Of a DNA stretch of 20,844 bases, positions 19,545-20,844 are shown in pieces (position 1 is the stretch's first letter; every line of letters begins with the position of its first letter). Below the pieces are notes generated by a model, which worked only from the letters and a program-made list of their open reading frames with translations, searched no databases and was not told the origin of the DNA. The stretch covers positions 1-20,844 of the forward strand of contig JANMYB010000004.1 in assembly GCA_031381645.1 (NCBI GenBank), written 5' to 3'. A program made the position numbers and the translations under genes. Source of the DNA: Methylotenera_A sp031381645 (lineage in GTDB: Bacteria > Pseudomonadota > Gammaproteobacteria > Burkholderiales > Methylophilaceae).

Positions 19545-20844
19545 CTATTGCTTGATCTTGCTTAATTGTGATTGCAATTTCTCTAAGTTCGCACCAAACT
19601 CCACCACCCGCGCCTTTTCTTGCGCAACCACTTCTGCAGGCGCACGTGCGACAAAACTTTCGTTATTCAATTTGCCGTTAGCTTTGGCAATTTCACCTTG
19701 CAAGCGCGCAATTTCTTTGCCTAAACGCTCTTTTTCTGCAGCGACATCAATCTCGATTTTCAGCATCAATTTAAAATCATCCACCAACATTACTGGCGCA
19801 TCCGCCTCTGGTAATTCCGCCACAATCGAAACATCTTCCAATTTGGCTAAAGCCTTTAAATACGGCGCATACAATGCTAGTTTTTCCGCATCACCAGACG
19901 CAATCAACGGCACGCGCGATGCAGGCGAAATTCCCATCTCACCACGTAAACTACGCGTGGCTTCGACCATTTGTTTTAACTGCGCAACCCAAGCTTCAGA
20001 TGCTTCATCTAATTTATCTGGCTGTGCGCTTGGGTAAGCTTCCAGCATAATACTAGCACCATGCTTCTCCGTCATTGGCGCCACAATCTGCCAAATTTCT
20101 TCGGTAATAAACGGCATTATCGGGTGCGCTAAACGCAAAATAGTTTCTAATACACGCAACAAAGTACGGCGCGTAGCGCGCTTTTCAGCGTCACTGCCAA
20201 TTTGGATTTGTACTTTCGCAAGCTCTAAATACCAGTCGCAGTATTCATCCCACACAAATTCGTAAATGGCTTTGGCGGCTAAATCAAATCTATAGTCTGT
20301 AAATGCGCGTTCTACATCAGCTTCTGTGCGTTGCAATATGCTCACAATCCATCTGTCGGCTTGGCTAAATTTTCGACCGCCTTCACCACAACTGGCTGCA
20401 TCAAAGCCGTTGTCTTCGCCTTCTGTATTCATTAATACAAAGCGCGTAGCATTCCACAGCTTATTGCAGAAATTTCGGTAACCATCGCAGCGCTGCAAAT
20501 CAAACTTGATATCGCGGCCTGGGCTTGCCAATGCGGCAAACGTAAAGCGCAATGCATCCGTGCCATAAGCAGCAATACCTTCGGGAAACTCTCTACGCGT
20601 ACGTTTTTCGATTTTTTCTGCATCTCTTGGGTTCATTAGCCCTGTGGTGCGTTTTTTAATCAACTCATCCAAACCAATACCGTCAATCAAATCAATCGGG
20701 TCAAGCACGTTGCCTTTAGATTTACTCATCTTTTGGCCTTCAGCATCGCGAATCAGGCCGTGCACATACACATGCTTAAACGGAATTTTGCCCGTAATGT
20801 GCGTGGTCATCATCACCATACGCGCCACCCAAAAGAAAATAATG
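19545..20844 (-). CDS. valS: Valyl-tRNA synthetase, C-terminal part (runs off the window)
   Basis: The minus-strand frame enters from beyond base 20844 with IIFFWVARMVMM and gives the last 433 or so residues of an enzyme that is usually about 950 long. ValS charges tRNA-Val. KMSKSKGN, the class I KMSKS signature that helps ATP activation, lies near the start of the visible part, preceded by VYVHGLIRDAEG. The anticodon-binding helical domain follows (RFVLMNTEGED, DRWIVSILQRTEADV, AHPIMPFITEEIWQ). The end is the coiled-coil arm rich in Lys, Glu and Ala that is typical of ValS (EKERLGKEIARLQGEIAKANGK in parts). No defect is visible. Confidence 0.96.
   Translation of the reverse strand, partial: IIFFWVARMVMMTTHITGKIPFKHVYVHGLIRDAEGQKMSKSKGNVLDPIDLIDGIGLDELIKKRTTGLMNPRDAEKIEKRTRREFPEGIAAYGTDALRFTFAALASPGRDIKFDLQRCDGYRNFCNKLWNATRFVLMNTEGEDNGFDAASCGEGGRKFSQADRWIVSILQRTEADVERAFTDYRFDLAAKAIYEFVWDEYCDWYLELAKVQIQIGSDAEKRATRRTLLRVLETILRLAHPIMPFITEEIWQIVAPMTEKHGASIMLEAYPSAQPDKLDEASEAWVAQLKQMVEATRSLRGEMGISPASRVPLIASGDAEKLALYAPYLKALAKLEDVSIVAELPEADAPVMLVDDFKLMLKIEIDVAAEKERLGKEIARLQGEIAKANGKLNNESFVARAPAEVVAQEKARVVEFGANLEKLQSQLSKIKQ

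Noticed and set aside
19525..20037. 170-residue Ser/Ala-rich frame on plus opposite valS
   Set aside because: It is an antisense shadow of the conserved valS C-terminus with no start signals.

Overview
The window reads as a stretch of betaproteobacterial chromosome. The best guess is a Methylophilaceae-type methylotroph (Methylotenera or a relative). This rests on the style of the proteins, a PQQ-methylotroph-type beta-propeller lipoprotein, a BtuM/BluB cobalamin set with a cobalamin riboswitch, zapA next to 6S RNA, and moderately AT-rich intergenic DNA. The species assignment is inference; no search was run.

Region 1 (1-5373), housekeeping: the 5' end of rpiA (minus), divergent ilvA, a secreted beta-propeller lipoprotein, a frameshifted DUF1801 gene behind an EVE-domain gene (minus), a DUF2237 gene, a 105-bp inverted-repeat intergenic element, the 6S RNA gene, and the zapB-like/zapA cell-division pair (minus).

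Region 2 (5374-12426), vitamin B12 uptake and lower-ligand/nucleotide-loop assembly: a promoter and cobalamin riboswitch lead into a BtuB-type TonB-dependent receptor and the solitary transporter btuM. Then come bluB, cobU and an S4 RNA-binding protein on plus, with cobT-cobS-cobC converging on minus. No corrin-ring genes are present. The set therefore fits uptake of cobalamin or cobinamide, synthesis of dimethylbenzimidazole, and attachment of the lower ligand.

Region 3 (12427-13552): a small Ala-rich lipoprotein and a BON-LysM protein on minus, then tRNA-Phe(GAA) on plus with its own strong promoter.

Region 4 (13553-18321), a probable small island: it is bounded on one side by the intact tRNA-Phe and on the other by a 38-nt copy of a tRNA 3' end (34/38 identical). 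It carries an operon of a truncated-hemoglobin lipoprotein, a cupredoxin-like periplasmic protein with an amicyanin-type copper-ligand pattern, and a dCache-HAMP-GGDEF-EAL c-di-GMP protein. A DUF3034 outer-membrane-barrel candidate is divergent from them. This is the best candidate for an undescribed system: heme and copper envelope proteins feeding a c-di-GMP phosphodiesterase. No integrase is visible.

Region 5 (18322-20844): a rhodanese-tusA-dsrE2 sulfur-relay operon with a recognisable promoter, converging on the 3' part of valS, which runs off the window.
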